A stretch of 64,000 nucleotides of DNA from Amphiura filiformis (GCF_039555335.1 NC_092635.1:54627755-54691754), one strand, 5' to 3'; positions 33,581-60,949 are shown, counted from the first letter of the stretch. Made by a program: numbers and translations. Notes: generated from the letters alone by a model not told the origin.

Positions 33581-35338
33581 TTGTCACAACGGTATGCAGG
33601 GTCATTGAATGATGGTGATAAACTAGCTGATCATACTGATTTCAGTGAGAGGTCAGTTATCACAGTCGAGCATCACAGTTGACATGCCATATTGTCAAAA
33701 TGAAGTTTAAAATGCTGAGAAGCTATAACCTTTGCTGATCACCAATGTTGGAGTAATCTATTGCCATTCTATTTCCAGTAATGACGTAAAATCGATAATA
33801 TATTCCTACCAGATATTTAAGTTCTTACTTTGACCCCCGCCCACCCATCTGAAAGGAAAAAATGCGTAGTTCTGTTTAAATATGTACACATTTGATAAAC
33901 ACTTTTATTTGGGCGTAAAAATGCGCGTTTTTTGCGCAGTGAACCCAATGTGCATTGAACTTTCCCGGGCAACTTTCACTTCAAATAGCGGAATGGCCTA
34001 AATTTTTCGCGCGCTGCAAAATCTGGCATAATGCTCACTGAGTATTTTCTTTTCTTTGCCCTCCCTCGACAAAAAGTCCTGGCACGCCCCGGGCACGCCA
34101 CTAGAAATTAACTGCAAAATGCTCAAGTTCAATTGGGCCTTCATATTGAACATTTTTACCCCGGCATTTTACACAATAATACCGTAGTGTAAAAAGCTGA
34201 GACGAATGTTTTGTCTCAGGTGCCCACCAAATGGCTCAGTTCATTTGCCGTCCTTTTTCCAATGACTGAAGGGAGGGGGCAGGCGTGTAGCAAGCGGGGC
34301 GTGGACAGGGTGGACGAAGTCAATGGGCCCCGAGGGTTCAGGGGCCCCGAGCACAATTTAGCCAAAATTAAATAAGGGCTGATAATGGAGAGCAGGGCCG
34401 GATTTTCCATTGGGCCAGATGGACCCAAAATTGCCATGCATCTTTCTTTTAACCATGCGCGTATTTGGGGGGGCTTTGAGGCGCCAGCCCCCGGGGTCAA
34501 AGCAGGGGGCGGCAAAATCGAAGGGCGGCAAAAGAGGGCGGCGGAAGAAGGGGCGGCAAAAAGAATTAGCCCTAGTACCAGTAAAGAAAAAGGGCGGAAA
34601 ATGTGAAAAATTGTACTATACATCAACATGATCAAAATGTGTTGCTATAAATCCTTTTTTTTTTTTTTTTTTTTGCTCTTCACTTTTTCAAACGGCCGTA
34701 AAAAAAATGGGGCAACCTTTTCGGGCTGCTGAGGAAGGGGCGGAAAAAAAATCGTAAATCGCGCATTCAAATATCAAAATTCATGTTGATCTGGGACGAA
34801 AATCAGTCTGAAATTGAATTTTTTCACGTGTTTTGCGTAACAATATTTTAGTCCCCTTCTATATTATACGTAAACCAAAACTTGGCCACTAACTTGAGTG
34901 CACATGCCTTCCTCGGCACGTGAGTTCGGGGCCTCCAAATTGTGGCCTGGCCCAGGGCCCCGCTTTGGTTGAAAGGGCCCATACTGGCCTACTGCTCCTT
35001 GTCCATGGGCCCCTGCTCTTGCTACGCTCCTGGGAAGGCGGCACATTCCCCCTAAGACGTACCGCAAGCGCGACGAGAGGTCTGCTTTGCGGTCATATTT
35101 AACAAAACTTGTGCCCTCACCCCACAACCAACTTCGGATTGAGGCCCTAGTACAATGCAAACCTCAGTTCAATAGATATCTTATTTATTAAAGAGTGGTA
35201 TGCGCCCTTAATCGACAGCGCCATCCAGCGGCATGATTTGGTCAGTCAATTAAAGAGCACGCAAATAAATATTGCATAACAGGTGCATGCGTCGAATTTA
35301 CATTTAAAATCTTGTTTTCAGGGAAAAGTGTGGTAACA
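33581..35338. other. Upstream region of RIOK2
   Basis: 33581-34080 shows nothing recognisable. 34080-35110 is GC-rich with old transposon remnants (CAGGGCCGGATTTTCC near 34395, GGGCGGCAAAA runs near 34500-34560, and mirrored CGTGTAGCAAGC / GCTACGCTCC ends). Open frames there overlap on both strands and are unsupported. 35160-35338 should hold the RIOK2 promoter and 5' UTR; no TATA box was identified. A possible 3' splice site (CTTGTTTTCAG at 35311-35321) just before the ATG hints at an upstream non-coding exon. Confidence 0.4.
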
Positions 35339-50497
<15,159 letters not shown>

Positions 50498-50553
50498 GTG
50501 ACATCTATACCAGATTATTATAGAAAGTGACAATTTGAAATCACTTCATTTTA

Positions 50554-50890
50554 AAAGGGCATTTCGTGATCCACAGCATCAACCCCCACTTTTCTCAAAA
50601 AAGTTGAGATATTTATATCACTGGAAACCTCTGGCTATATAATGTTTATGTACAAAATATTTCTTTCAGATTAGTTCATTTAGCAAAAAATATTGTGAAA
50701 TTTGACTTAGGTTCTGGTACACCAGAACAAAATTACAACACAGTGTCTATGGAGCAGTATAATACACATAAATCATGCATAACTCGCAAATGCAAAATCG
50801 GAATCAACTGACATTTTGGGAATAAGTTTTTTCTTGGATATCTACTGAAAAATGTCGTAAGAGGAATGCTAGGATCACAAAATACTCCTT
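50554..50890 (+). mobile_element. MITE (third copy) 56 bp after the RIOK2 stop
   Basis: AAAGGGCATTTCGTGATCC at the left and GGATCACAAAATACTCCTT at the right, 337 bp, uninterrupted. If the transcript extends beyond 50890 this element lies in the RIOK2 3' UTR. Confidence 0.8.
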
Positions 50891-51479
50891 CAAATCAATA
50901 AGTAAGCCAGCCGATATCAGGATGATTTCTCTCCATATCCTCGATCCTCTGAACCTGAACATGAAACTAAACATGAGGGTAGCATGAAAGTGGAACTTAT
51001 TTTTTTGTATTCATAATTTTGTCTGGGGTAGCAAAACCCAAGATAGAAGAGAGAGAGAGAGATAAGGAATCCCACTGGTGGTGCCTCTGTTAAAACAAGC
51101 ATTAGTGGTGAGGTCTATTTCGGGTGTGTCTAACTCCGTGATATTTACCCATGTCATTCAAAAAGTGTTATGATGCACACTTTACAAATACTGCTCATGA
51201 GAGAAATTGTGCAAATGAATTCCCCCAAAGTGATCTAGTGAGTATAGGCCCACTATTTTCACTAAGACATTTTTGCATTCTGTGAAGGGGGAATATAATG
51301 TCCCTCTTTCCCAAATAAAGAGCAGTCACCTAAATATGCAAAATATGTCAGTACAAGTCCAGTATTTACTTAAACTTGAAAGTTTCAGATGTTTTATTAT
51401 CTTCCAAGCAAATATTTCTGCAATAATGTGCTGCCCTAGCAGCTGCACCACCTCTGGCAATCCTATTTACAGGGTCTTT

Positions 51480-51975
51480 AGGATGCCTACAGTTTTGGGG
51501 TCAAAGGTCATTAAGGGGTTACTTCCGGTCAAAAACCAAAATTATCAAAAATGTTCAAAATTTTTTTATCCCAAAATGTAAACAGACCAGAGTAATATAA
51601 CCATCATACATGAATCAGTGTTACCTGATGTATGCATGGTATTTTTATTTTGGGGGTCGAAGGTCATTAAGGGGTCACTTCCTGTTTTTAGCTAAATAAC
51701 TGATTTTTATCTCGACAACTGAACATGTTAAAAAATTTTAATTAAAATTGGAATGCATTTTGTTGGTGTACATGAGGTTTTTTTTTCATTGAGGTCAAAG
51801 GTCATTAAGGGGTCATAAGGTCAATCAAAAATTTAAAAAAAATCTAAATCCATGTTTAAGTTCCGATTAAACTGAAATTCACCAGGAATATTTCTTATGA
51901 CATCCTTCTTACGACATTCTAAACATGTTAAAAAATATTTATGACCCCAAAGGTCAAAGTTTAGGGGTCAAAGAT
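51480..51975. repeat. Diverged ~145-bp direct repeats
   Basis: GGTCAAAGGTCATTAAGGGG or a one-base variant recurs near 51500, 51657 and 51793, with a shorter echo near 51950. Between them the units share AACATGTTAAAAAATTT-like sequence. No gene. Confidence 0.6.
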
Positions 51976-52449
51976 CAAATTGCGGCTTGTACTCAGATTC
52001 TGTTGACTCTTACTAGTATTCTCTTCCTCTGAGTGAGGTGTTTCTTGCATTTATACTGAAGAAATATTAAAATTCACACAGAAGATGAATCATCTAAAAC
52101 TGAGTAAATACTTAATCCTGAAACTTGTCCTCTTTTTAGCAGATTTCAGCTTTTTATGTTGATCAAATTTATGTGTTTTCTTCCCAATTTTAGCTATTTT
52201 ACCCCAATTTTTACGCCGTTTTCCAGCTTTTCTTGAGCATTTTTAGCTTTTTGCACTTAAGGTTAGTTTCAGGTCTGTAACATGTACAACTTAATTTGCC
52301 AATTTAGTGCAATGATATTGCTCCTGATGAACTTAGAACTTAGAATAGTTTATATTATTTTGTTTGACATAACGTATAAAAATATTTGGTTCCATAACGG
52401 CAACCTACTGGAAATTACAAAGGCGTCCCTGTTATAGCTGTTGTACTAT

Positions 52450-52640
52450 TCAGCAAGGTCCTTTTGTACCCTGCTTATTTGGTGCATTCACAGAAGTGAG
52501 ATTCTGATTGGCTAATTGAATCACGTCATCATCACATTGGAACCTCATTCGCTGAACAAAGTGTGTAGCATCGCTTGACTTAGTTCTTTTTATGCAACAA
52601 TCAGAAAGAGCAGTCGGGCAGTGCAGAAGGACCTTGCCGA
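52450..52640 (-). repeat. Dispersed repeat, copy 2
   Basis: Reverse-complement relative of 43030-43190 (GATTGGCTAATTGAATCACG, ACCTCATTCGCTGAACAAAG, AGCAGTCGGGCAG). Confidence 0.6.
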
Positions 52641-52770
52641 ATAGTATAGTACTATGTCTGGGCCCTATGGGGGATATCCTGTGGGAGAAATCTTTTAACT
52701 TTGTCAACTTGATTACTGGGTGTCTAAAGGCTAACTGCTCAAGGGGCATTTGTACTATACAATTACAAAT

Positions 52771-52888
52771 ACTACATGGTTAAAGGGAAAATAGGGCACA
52801 CATTTTCCCAGTGGTCACTGGCTATAGGCCCGTAGCCAGTACTGAAGGAAAATAGTGTGCCCTATTTCCCGGATATAAACCATGTAGT
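52771..52888. mobile_element. 118-bp MITE ACTACATGGTT...AACCATGTAGT
   Basis: Inverted ends with inner AAATAGGGCACACA / GTGTGCCCTATTT, and a CAGTACTGGC-like centre. Lies in the RIOK2-POLK intergenic space. Confidence 0.75.
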
Positions 52889-52994
52889 TTTTGATTTATT
52901 ACACCTCACTTTGAGTGGGGAATGGAACAACTCTTGTTGCAATGTCACACACCAAAATGAGAAGTGAAGAGTTCAGATTCAAAAAGTGATATAT

Positions 52995-53158
52995 TTGTTT
53001 GTTTTTATTTTGTTTTTTCTCCTCACTTTTTGCTTGTATCTCAGTTCCATTATTGCCAACTTTAGCCTGATTGGACCAATCAGGCTAAAGTTGGCAATAA
53101 TGGAACTGAGATACAAGCAACAAGTGAGGAGAAAAAACAAAATAAAAACAAACAAACA
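52995..53158. repeat. Near-perfect palindrome, ~80-bp arms, centre ATTGGACCAAT
   Basis: The left arm reads TTGTTTGTTTTTATTTTG then CTCCTCACTTTTTGCTTG. The right arm is its reverse complement with a few differences. The loop is almost absent. It would extrude as a cruciform or fold as RNA. Confidence 0.85.
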
Positions 53159-54487
53159 ATAAAAAACATAAGAAAATGGACATATGAAAGGTGCGTAACT
53201 TTGCAACCAAGTATTCAAGAGACCTGGGCATTCAACATCAGTATTTGTAGGTACTGAGCAAAGTTGGTAATGGTAGTAACTCAATTTTCAAAATTTCCGA
53301 CTTAAACCTGAGTGGATTAATTGGGTCACATATCCATTTTTCTCATCTTGAAATTGAGGCAAATATAATTGGTCAAATATAAATATCTGCTACTTTGATC
53401 ATATTTTCAAAGATATATATACCTTCTGATTTTTTTAAAGTATGGTGTCAATTTAAAGCGGATTTACATGGTCATAACTAAAAAGTTTGAAAATGGCATT
53501 TAGCAGTTTTTGCATCTCTACTCTTTCAAGTATAAACTGCCTCTAAATTCTTAATCATGTGTTTCACACCATTACAAAGGGAACTTAAAAGACTCTATAT
53601 GTATAAATGATTTTATTTCAGTAATAAGTTTACAATTGTCATATATTACAAAATATATAATAAAATAAACTTTATACAAGTATTCATATAAAAATTAATA
53701 TCGCCTTTGTTGCTCCTTATTGCATTGAATAACAGCATGTACAACCAGATTTGAAAAAGTAAATTATCTAATGGTATCAAAACCAGAACCTGTTAATGCC
53801 AGTTTTACGGATGAATCAAGCAAAATGAATATTCTTAGTTGTTTAAAGTTAATAGCAAATGAGTCCAATTTTTGTTCTATTTTACTGTTTTGCATAACAT
53901 GAAAGAATCTCAGGAATTTCAAATTTCATGAGATTTTCATCAATGTTTAGTCTTTTTGTATTAAGTTACTTGACAAATTTTGCTTGGTTGTGTCACATGA
54001 AATATTATGCAGGTATTTGAGGCATCCAAGGACGTAAGAAAATCAAGATGAAAACAGTTAACAATTAGCCACTACCAAAATGATCGACTAATCACACACT
54101 TTTGATATTGCAGATCCACACAGCTGCAGCAGCAAACTTCTTAAACTTGCTCAAGTCATTTCTGACCTGATGTCTGTGATATGATATCTTATTCTTTTTT
54201 TCTACTATGGCCCTGTTCTCTCCATCAGCAAATCCCAGTTCTTCAACATGTTAAAAGTACTAGTAATATCTACCAAAGTACATTGGTATACCATAGATCA
54301 TGTGCCATTATATTAGGCGTGATATAAGATCTCCCTCCCCTCTGGCTGTGAATATAGCCCTTCAGTGAGTTTTTGCTGTTGTCTGAAAGTTTGTGCAAAC
54401 TGGAAGAAAAGCGTGACACTTGATATATCTGAACATATGGTCATGTGGTTGGCTAATTAGGTGGTCAGATGGGTAACACTGGCTATA
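53159..54487. other. Intergenic DNA 3' of POLK
   Basis: AT-rich, no gene. It may include the POLK 3' UTR: on the minus strand an AATAAA lies at 53612-53617, 1.6 kb beyond the POLK stop. This is only a weak suggestion. Confidence 0.35.
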
Positions 54488-54748
54488 CATATGTGACCCA
54501 TCACATCGAAACACGGCAGTTGTCGGAAACCTACATTTAAAGATAATAAAGAAAATGTGCCCCGCAAAATAAAGGAAATAATAAGGAATTTGAATTCTAT
54601 TTGTCCCATAAAATCACCATTCTACATGCGACATCAATGGATGAGGTGTCATTTTAAAGCTTAAAAGCAGGCCTTTAGTCTGGTAAACAAACCTGTAAGT
54701 TCATTTTTGACGACAACTGCCGTGTTTCGATGTGATGGGTCACATATG
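54488..54748. mobile_element. MITE with 37-bp TIRs
   Basis: Left CATATGTGACCCATCACATC, right GATGTGATGGGTCACATATG. The inverted match continues through GAAACACGGCAGTTGTC. 261 bp with no frame. It lies in or near the POLK 3' UTR. Confidence 0.85.
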
Positions 54749-55213
54749 AGTGACGGATACCACTATCCTAATGCCTTGAATCAAGGCTACAAACTTCCAA
54801 GTTCTATGCCCATTAAAGGCTCATTCAGCAAATTTCTGTATAAAATATTTTGTTTAGACGGCACCACCAAACGATCAACAATTTGATCACAATATATCAA
54901 TTATCATGTCTTGCATAAAACATGTAGATAACCCACCCTGAAAGTCTAAATTGCTATCGCCTTAACCATCATACCATACCAAATTTGGCAGCCTCATTGT
55001 GCGATAAAAACAAGAAACAGTCTTTAATGAAAATGTCCTTAATAAATAACTTTTAACTTAACCACTAACAGACTATATTAATACATCTATGATACTAACA
55101 AAGGTGTAACAAAGGTGTAAAAATATGAATATGTTTATGATCTTCCGAATGAGCAAATCACTGAATGAGCCTTTAAACAGTGTGACGTCTTTGAATGAAA
55201 GTCTAGTAATATT

Positions 55214-55298
55214 TTAGTTGAAAAACTTGTGTAGAGTAGAGCCTTGTTTCTTGTCCTGTTTTCTTCTTTTTGCTGTACTCTGTTGAGTAGAACCACTC
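55214..55298 (-). CDS. POLK: POLK last coding exon
   Basis: Acceptor TTCAATTTCAG. Encodes SGSTQQSTAKRRKQDKKQGS then TLHKFFN and TAA. The basic stretch plus TLxxFF ending equals the human KHTLDIFFK tail in position and type. Confidence 0.85.
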
Positions 55299-58200
55299 CT
55301 GAAATTGAAAGAATGAAATTGTTTAACACTACTCAATCAATTCATCAAATAGCAATGCGGCCATACAGTATGCAGAGGGCAGTGCACAGCTGTAGACATT
55401 TCTTTTGAAACCCTTAACCTCTCCCTCCCTCACTCATGATACACACACATCAATGATTTATTGCGAGTTATTCCATGATGATTGGGGAGGGCAACGACTT
55501 GCATACCTGCCAACATTGTAAAAATAAAATCTGTACATGGTGCGCATGAAGCACGCGCTCACCCAGAACGGCGCATACTTGCCAACCTTTGGAACTAAGG
55601 TCAGTGTCTAATTAGAGTGAAGTGAGAAGCGAAACAAAACTTGGGAAAAAAAAAAAGGTTGGAAAAATAAAAATTTTTTTTTTTTTTTTAATTAAATTTT
55701 TTTTTCTAATTTTTTGTTTAATTTCAAAGTTTTTGGCAACTTTAGAGAACCACTGGACCTATTCTGAAGTGCTAAGATCATTTACAAAATTACAGTTTGT
55801 TATCCTTAATATGTAAACCATTAACTAGTGTTTACCTCTTCATGTATCACATATTATAGATGCATTGGTTTTCCATGCATTTATAATATGTGCTACATGA
55901 AGAGGTAAATATTGGTTAATGGTTTGCATATTAAAAATAACAAACTGTAATTTGTTCATAATTTTTCCAATTTTTCCAATTAAAAAAAAAAAATTAACTG
56001 TGAATGATCCTTATGATCCTAGCACTTCAGAATAGGTCCAGTGGTTCTCTCAAAGTCGCCAAAAACTTTTTTTTTACATTTTCAAAATCGAATTTTTCCG
56101 ATTTTTGTGACCTTTGACCTCAAAAATCGGAACGAATCTGATTAAATCGGAACGGTTGCCAGGCATGCACTTGTATGAAAGTGTGTAAAAGTGTGAAAAG
56201 AAATCCTGGCGCAATTCAAAACTAGGGGTCACTTACATTGAAAGAAATGGGTCTTTTGGTGACAAACTGTAAAAATGGGTTTTTACTTGCTAGATGCTAA
56301 AATGTGGGATCTTTTGGTGACACTTTACTTGATTAAAGTGGATGTGCTAAATATTGTGGTTATTTAGCTATGAAAACTGGAATATGAATGTTGTAAATAA
56401 TAAAGACCTGGGACCAAATTCTCGTAACAATATCATAAGTTACATTTCAGGGCATGCATGATGTGTATGTATGAGAAAATGTCATACAACCCTTGACATT
56501 AATTTGTAAGCCACAGCTTATTTGCTAGCACATACTCGAATAGATACCTTTTAGATGGGATCTTGGTGGGAGAGAGCTGTCTATTTGTAGACTGTGAATC
56601 TGTTTCAGCTGTGGATTTGAGAAAAAATAAACAAGACAATACATTACTAATTTGTGAAATGTTACCTTCTGAAGAAAGAAACCACACCATTGACTGGGAT
56701 GAGGCTACATGATATTTGAAGAATGCTGAGAGGCAAAGAAAAAAAGCCAGAGATTCATATAGCGCAATTACATAAGCTCCTTATGCTTCACAGAAAGTCG
56801 CTGACCACTTTGGCCCAAGACACACCTTATAAACCATTTAGATCATTCAGGGATGCAGCTCTATACAGGCGCAAACCCTGATCAGCCTATATAATAACCA
56901 CCACAGCCAGGATCAGCTCCCCAAGTTTTGTATGGGTAGACTGAGAAAATTAGCAGTAAGATTCTTGTTCAGTGGAATAAGTTTTTTTCCACAAGAAACA
57001 GAAATTAGACACTGCAGGGGCAAGAACTTATACTATCTAACACTCACACACCTGAGTAAAGCACCTTATACAGTGTATAGGAACTAGATGAATTGATTAC
57101 CCAAGAGATAAGTTACCCCCGAAGTTACCTTGCTGATGCAATATCTCCTTAATTGCACCTTTATTCAGACACACATCGACATGGGTGTTGAATTCCTCCA
57201 AGTCACTTGTACGTTGTTCTTTACAGCATATAGGACACACAAGCCCTAGTGAGCTGCCACTAGGATGCTCCTCTGCAGTGGTAGAAGAGATGGACTGATT
57301 GGTTGTTGAAGAGGTTGACTGATTGACTGTTGAAGAGATGGACTGATTGAATGTGGAAGAGGTAGCTTTATCATTAGGTCCAGGGAGCCTGCCAGGGAGA
57401 TCAGCTGTACCAGGTGCTTCATCAAAGTTAGATGTACTGGTATGATTCAAAGATCCTTGTAGTACATCAGTCTCAAAATTGCCTTCCACAAAATTTGTCC
57501 TAGAAGTTGGGACATCAGGAGTTGCATCTTTCTGTGTATCGTCTATAAGACATGCATCAACATGTTCATTGAAAGCTCCTAAATCGACTGTGGACTGCGT
57601 TTTGTTGCACACAGGACAAACAAGGCTAATGTCACCGGCTGCAGATAGTTCACCAGTTGAATGAGTTGGTCTCTCTATGCCATAATTACCCGATTGTTCT
57701 TTGGCATTATTAGAATATTCAGTATTGTGCATTGATGTTGAAGGCATCTTCACATCTGATACACCTGTTGAAAAAGTACATTGTACAGCAACGTCTCCTT
57801 TCACAGCATCTATTCCGCTATGGTTGAACGATGGTAAACTTGGTTCTCCCTTTTCTGATGGCTGTAATGATCTGTTTTGTAAACAGTCTGATTTTGATGA
57901 TGTTTCAGCACCATTATTGTCCACAAGTGGTAATTGCTTACTTGATTCCTTTTTCTTAAAGAATTTTGTAATTGTATTCTGCTTGTCATTAGATTTTCCT
58001 TTCTGCTCCAGGGATGATATCCTCACACCTACAAAACAAATAAAAACATACGAGTGGATATTCATACGTAGTGGTAGATAAAATGAATTAAAGTTTTAAC
58101 TTCAACACTACACTATTTTTCTATCATATGACATCATCAGTGAGAGATATCCCGATTGTAGACAAGATATCAACACAGCATCACCATCTGCTGAAGACGC

Positions 58201-59757
58201 TAGTCGGATTAGTGAAAACGTTCCAGGTGAGCGAAAAATAATGTAGTGTTGAAGTTAAAACTTTAATTCAAATAAAAACATGTTGAAACATTACACACTA
58301 GCACACAAGATCAAGTTTATAATCATGCTTACCTGCAATTATGAGCATACCAATATACAATGGGGAGAAAGAACCGTGCATCTCACAAACCATGCATCAT
58401 ATCATGTGCGATGCATATGTGATGCGATCAAGCAAAATGAGTCGGATGTCGGGAATATTGATTTTGAGATATAATCAATAATGGTATTCAATTTCCTTTG
58501 TATTGTATTGTTCTGAGCAACACTAAAATGGCCATATCTCTGGAACTATACATCTAATTATGATGGGGGTTTCAGCAAAATAAAGCTCTGAGAATGGCTC
58601 ATATAATGAGATAGAAAACTGAATTTTGATTTTGATCGACATCAGACTCATTTTGCTTGATCGCATCACATATGTGCTGCATGGTTCTTTCTCACCTATT
58701 TTGCTTGATTGTATCACCAGCAGTGTACCCAGCCTTTTAGTGGGTGGGGGGGCAAAGCCAAACTTTCATCCCAATTTGTCAATTTTCGTCTCAATTGTTC
58801 AAAATTCTGCCTCCATTTTCATGCAATTTTTGATATATCTTTGTCCCCATTTGCTACATTTTCGTCGGATTTTAAAAATCTTTGCCCCATTTTTAGTAAT
58901 TTTAATGACACTTTTTGCTCTTTGCTACCACCATTTTATCCCTGACAATTTGTGCATTTGGAGGAAATTAAGTTGCCTCCCTGCCCCTGCCTACCACACT
59001 GTTGTTGTATATAGAAGAGACATGTATTAACCTACAATAATATTGAATGAAGAGCTTACCCATAAGTCGTAACCGCAATGGTTCAGGCTGACATGCCCTG
59101 ATTTCAGTTTTTAACAGATCCTTAGCCACATTAAATAGTTCCTCTGCTGAGCACACTGGTGATGGTACGGTATAAACCCTGGTTTTCACATCAAATTTCA
59201 CTGTTTTGATCTTGATGCCCACTGTCTTTCCCTGTGAGATGAATACAAAATTTAAATGTTACAGTTGGCAACTACTCGTGATCAGGGATGTTAGACACCT
59301 CATTATTTGTTTTGGACCTTCGGATGTATGGTTATAGTCTACTTTAGCAGGCCTTTTAATTTATAACTAGTAGGCGGTTACCCGTATTTGGCGGTTCTTG
59401 GCTGGGCGTGATTACCTGGCAGATTGTGACCGTACCCACCAAGTTTCATGCCCATCAGACAATTCTTACTTATTTGACCTCATGACCCCTGGTAACCCTA
59501 AATGACCTTCCCAAAATTTGGCTCGAAATGGTGACTATACCCACCAAGTTTCATGCCCGTTCGACAGTTTTTACTAATATCTGGCCTTCCCCATCTGACC
59601 CCAGTTCAAATTATGAACTTGGCCAACCTTTAATTCTTCCTGAGCAAGGTCCTCAGCTAATGCTTCACATAACTCTCTACATTTGCTAAACAATTCATCC
59701 GGTTTGTTGATTTCATGAAATGTCCTTTCAGTACTCATGCTTTTCCTTTCAGAGTCC
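55214..59757 (-). CDS. POLK: DNA polymerase kappa, five 3'-terminal coding exons (partial)
   Basis: Y-family translesion polymerase acting at stalled forks with PCNA and ubiquitin. Exons in transcript order: 59757-59628, 59231-59060, 58028-57129, 56608-56548, 55298-55214. All introns are GT-AG with matching phases; 448 codons plus TAA are visible. The first two encode the end of the polymerase core (SERKSMSTERTFHEINKP, GKTVGIKIKTVKFDVKTR, LLKTEI..EPLRLRLMG). The long exon has a PIP box QNTITKFF, two C2HC UBZ fingers (CPVC...HVDAC at 57550-57618, CPIC...HVDVC at 57169-57237) and short NQSxSST repeats between them. The last exon ends STLHKFFN, matching the human C-terminal PCNA motif. The palm, fingers and N-clasp exons are not seen up to 64000; a DIRS element occupies the upstream intron or flank. 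No exon is broken. Confidence 0.92.
55729..56066. repeat. ~340-bp imperfect palindrome in the last POLK intron
   Basis: GTTTTTGGCAACTTTAGAG ... CTCTCAAAGTCGCCAAAAAC outside. ACCTCTTCATGTATCACATA / TATGTGCTACATGAAGAGGT near the centre at 55880. A MITE-like foldback. Confidence 0.8.
56548..56608 (-). CDS. POLK: POLK penultimate exon
   Basis: 61 nt, acceptor AAATCCACAG, donor GTATCT. Encodes ETDSQSTNRQLSPTKIPSK. Accepted because splice phases fit on both sides; the sequence itself is not strongly conserved. Confidence 0.7.
57129..58028 (-). CDS. POLK: POLK exon with PIP box and two UBZ fingers
   Basis: 900 nt, acceptor TTGTTTTGTAG, donor GTAACT. Begins VRISSLEQKGK directly after LRLMG. PIP box QNTITKFF at 57958-57981. 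UBZ1 at 57550-57618, UBZ2 at 57169-57237. The frame runs on to 57097 only because the intron lacks an early stop. Confidence 0.9.
58085..58269. mobile_element. MITE with ~37-bp TIRs in POLK intron
   Basis: GAATTAAAGTTTTAACTTCA then ACACTACACTATTTTTC, mirrored at 58233-58269. The interior contains CTGAAGACGCTAGTCGGATT. Confidence 0.8.
58413..58676. repeat. Inverted repeat GCATATGTGATGCGATCAAG...
   Basis: Arms GCATATGTGATGCGATCAAG + CAAAATGAGTC and GACTCATTTTG + CTTGATCGCATCACATATGTGC, about 40 bp, around a ~185-bp middle. MITE-like. Confidence 0.75.
58712..58998. mobile_element. Decayed MITE, CAGTGTACCCAGCC type
   Basis: CAGTGTACCCAGCC at the left and CCTGCCTACCACACTG at the right are imperfect inverted repeats. 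G-rich just inside the left end as in the element at 40707. Confidence 0.5.
59060..59231 (-). CDS. POLK: POLK exon (little-finger/PAD domain)
   Basis: Acceptor CATCTCACAG, donor GTAAGC, ends in phase 1. Encodes GKTVGIKIKTVKFDVKTR through EPLRLRLMG. Confidence 0.92.
59628..59757 (-). CDS. POLK: POLK exon (thumb/little-finger junction)
   Basis: Acceptor CATCTTTTCAG, donor GTTGGC (reading minus). Encodes DSERKSMSTERTFHEINK and LCEALAEDLAQEELK, as in human POLK. Confidence 0.9.
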
Positions 59758-60272
59758 CTGAAAAGATGAAAAAGAAATGATAAATTCAATTTACTTCTTG
59801 CTGAAAAGACTACATATCTATCCACAGCTTCCCAACCTTATTTGGATGACAACTTTTGATTCTTGGAAGTCAAACCTAAGGTGACCACATCCACATGTCA
59901 AAACTGTGTTACTTTCCAGCTTTATCCCCAAGGGAACCACTGGCAAAATATCTGCCTCTAACAAGTATTTTGATTGGTTAGAAAGAGGGCTATATCATGT
60001 ATTGAGCCAATCAGATATATGGTAAGAACAGTCAGTAGGGCTAAAGGGGTATTGAGCTTAAGTTTGCTACAAGATCAAAAAGCTCTATGTTGATTGGTTA
60101 CTCAGACGATTTTATCATATAATTTACCAATCAGAGGCTCTGTAAGAAAGGCAGTAGTGTGGAAATATGACCCTAGTTTGAGTGGTCGGGAACCTCTTGA
60201 CCTGATTCTGAATGAAAGAATATGGCTTTCAATCCATCATTCAAAACAACCCTAAGAATCATGTTGAATACT
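59758..60272. other. POLK upstream intron or flank
   Basis: No exon recognised. Two related segments with TTGATTGGTTA ... ACCAATCAGA or AGCCAATCAGA (about 59970-60020 and 60090-60140) form a diverged direct repeat. Confidence 0.4.
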
Positions 60273-60660
60273 AGTCCCAAACAAAAATGTTTGGTAGACT
60301 CATAACCGGTGCGATCTTACCTTTCCGATGTTGATTAAGATACTTCTTGCATCGATCCCGAGATGCGGAAAAACCAATAGTCATTTTGTCCCACATAAAT
60401 GAATAAATAACAAAACCCCGATCCCCGAGTGGACTCACCCATTCGGTGACGTCACACACGATACTCATCCCTTATCCGACTTGGGCAGCCCCTACTCGGC
60501 CAAACTTGTAGGGGGCGGCGGGTCGAGATAATCAACATCGGAAAGGTAAGATCGCACCGGTTATGAGTCTACCAAACATTTTTGTTTGGGACTAGACTCA
60601 GTACACCGGTCGATCTTACCGCTTCCGATGTTGATTAAGATACTTCTTGCATCAACATCT
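60273..60660 (-). repeat. DIRS 3' inverted terminal repeat and internal complementary region
   Basis: 60273-60334 and 60528-60593 are a perfect ~62-66-bp inverted pair (outer end with CCAAACAAAAATGTTTGG, itself a hairpin; inner GCGATCTTACCTTTCCGATG). 60594-60660 repeats the 60296-60358 sequence directly with changes. An inverted copy next to a diverged direct copy is what a DIRS circle-junction region looks like. Confidence 0.7.
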
Positions 60661-60949
60661 GAAAGATCGATCTAGCAAGTAACCGACGGATGGAGGTACA
60701 AGATTGGCCAGCATCTGATAAGGATCGGGAGAGTGGGTAGCATGGTAATCGCGAGGTCAAACTATTTCCCCCCCCTCCCGGCCGGGAAACAGAAAGACTA
60801 CGTGAACAGACAAAAACCCCTGAACTGAAAGTTCAGTGGTTAAGAATAGAAACACTGGTTCTTACCATGTTGGCATCCTGCTTGTCCATAAAACACCTGA
60901 TACCCAACCACCATATTATCTCCGCAGAATAGCCCTGGAGAACTTATCG

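Noticed and set aside
59360..59400. Helitron 3' end on the minus strand (…GGGTAACCGCCTACTAG then T)
   Set aside because: The CTAG/T ending fits, but no hairpin and no 5' partner were found, so it is not annotated.
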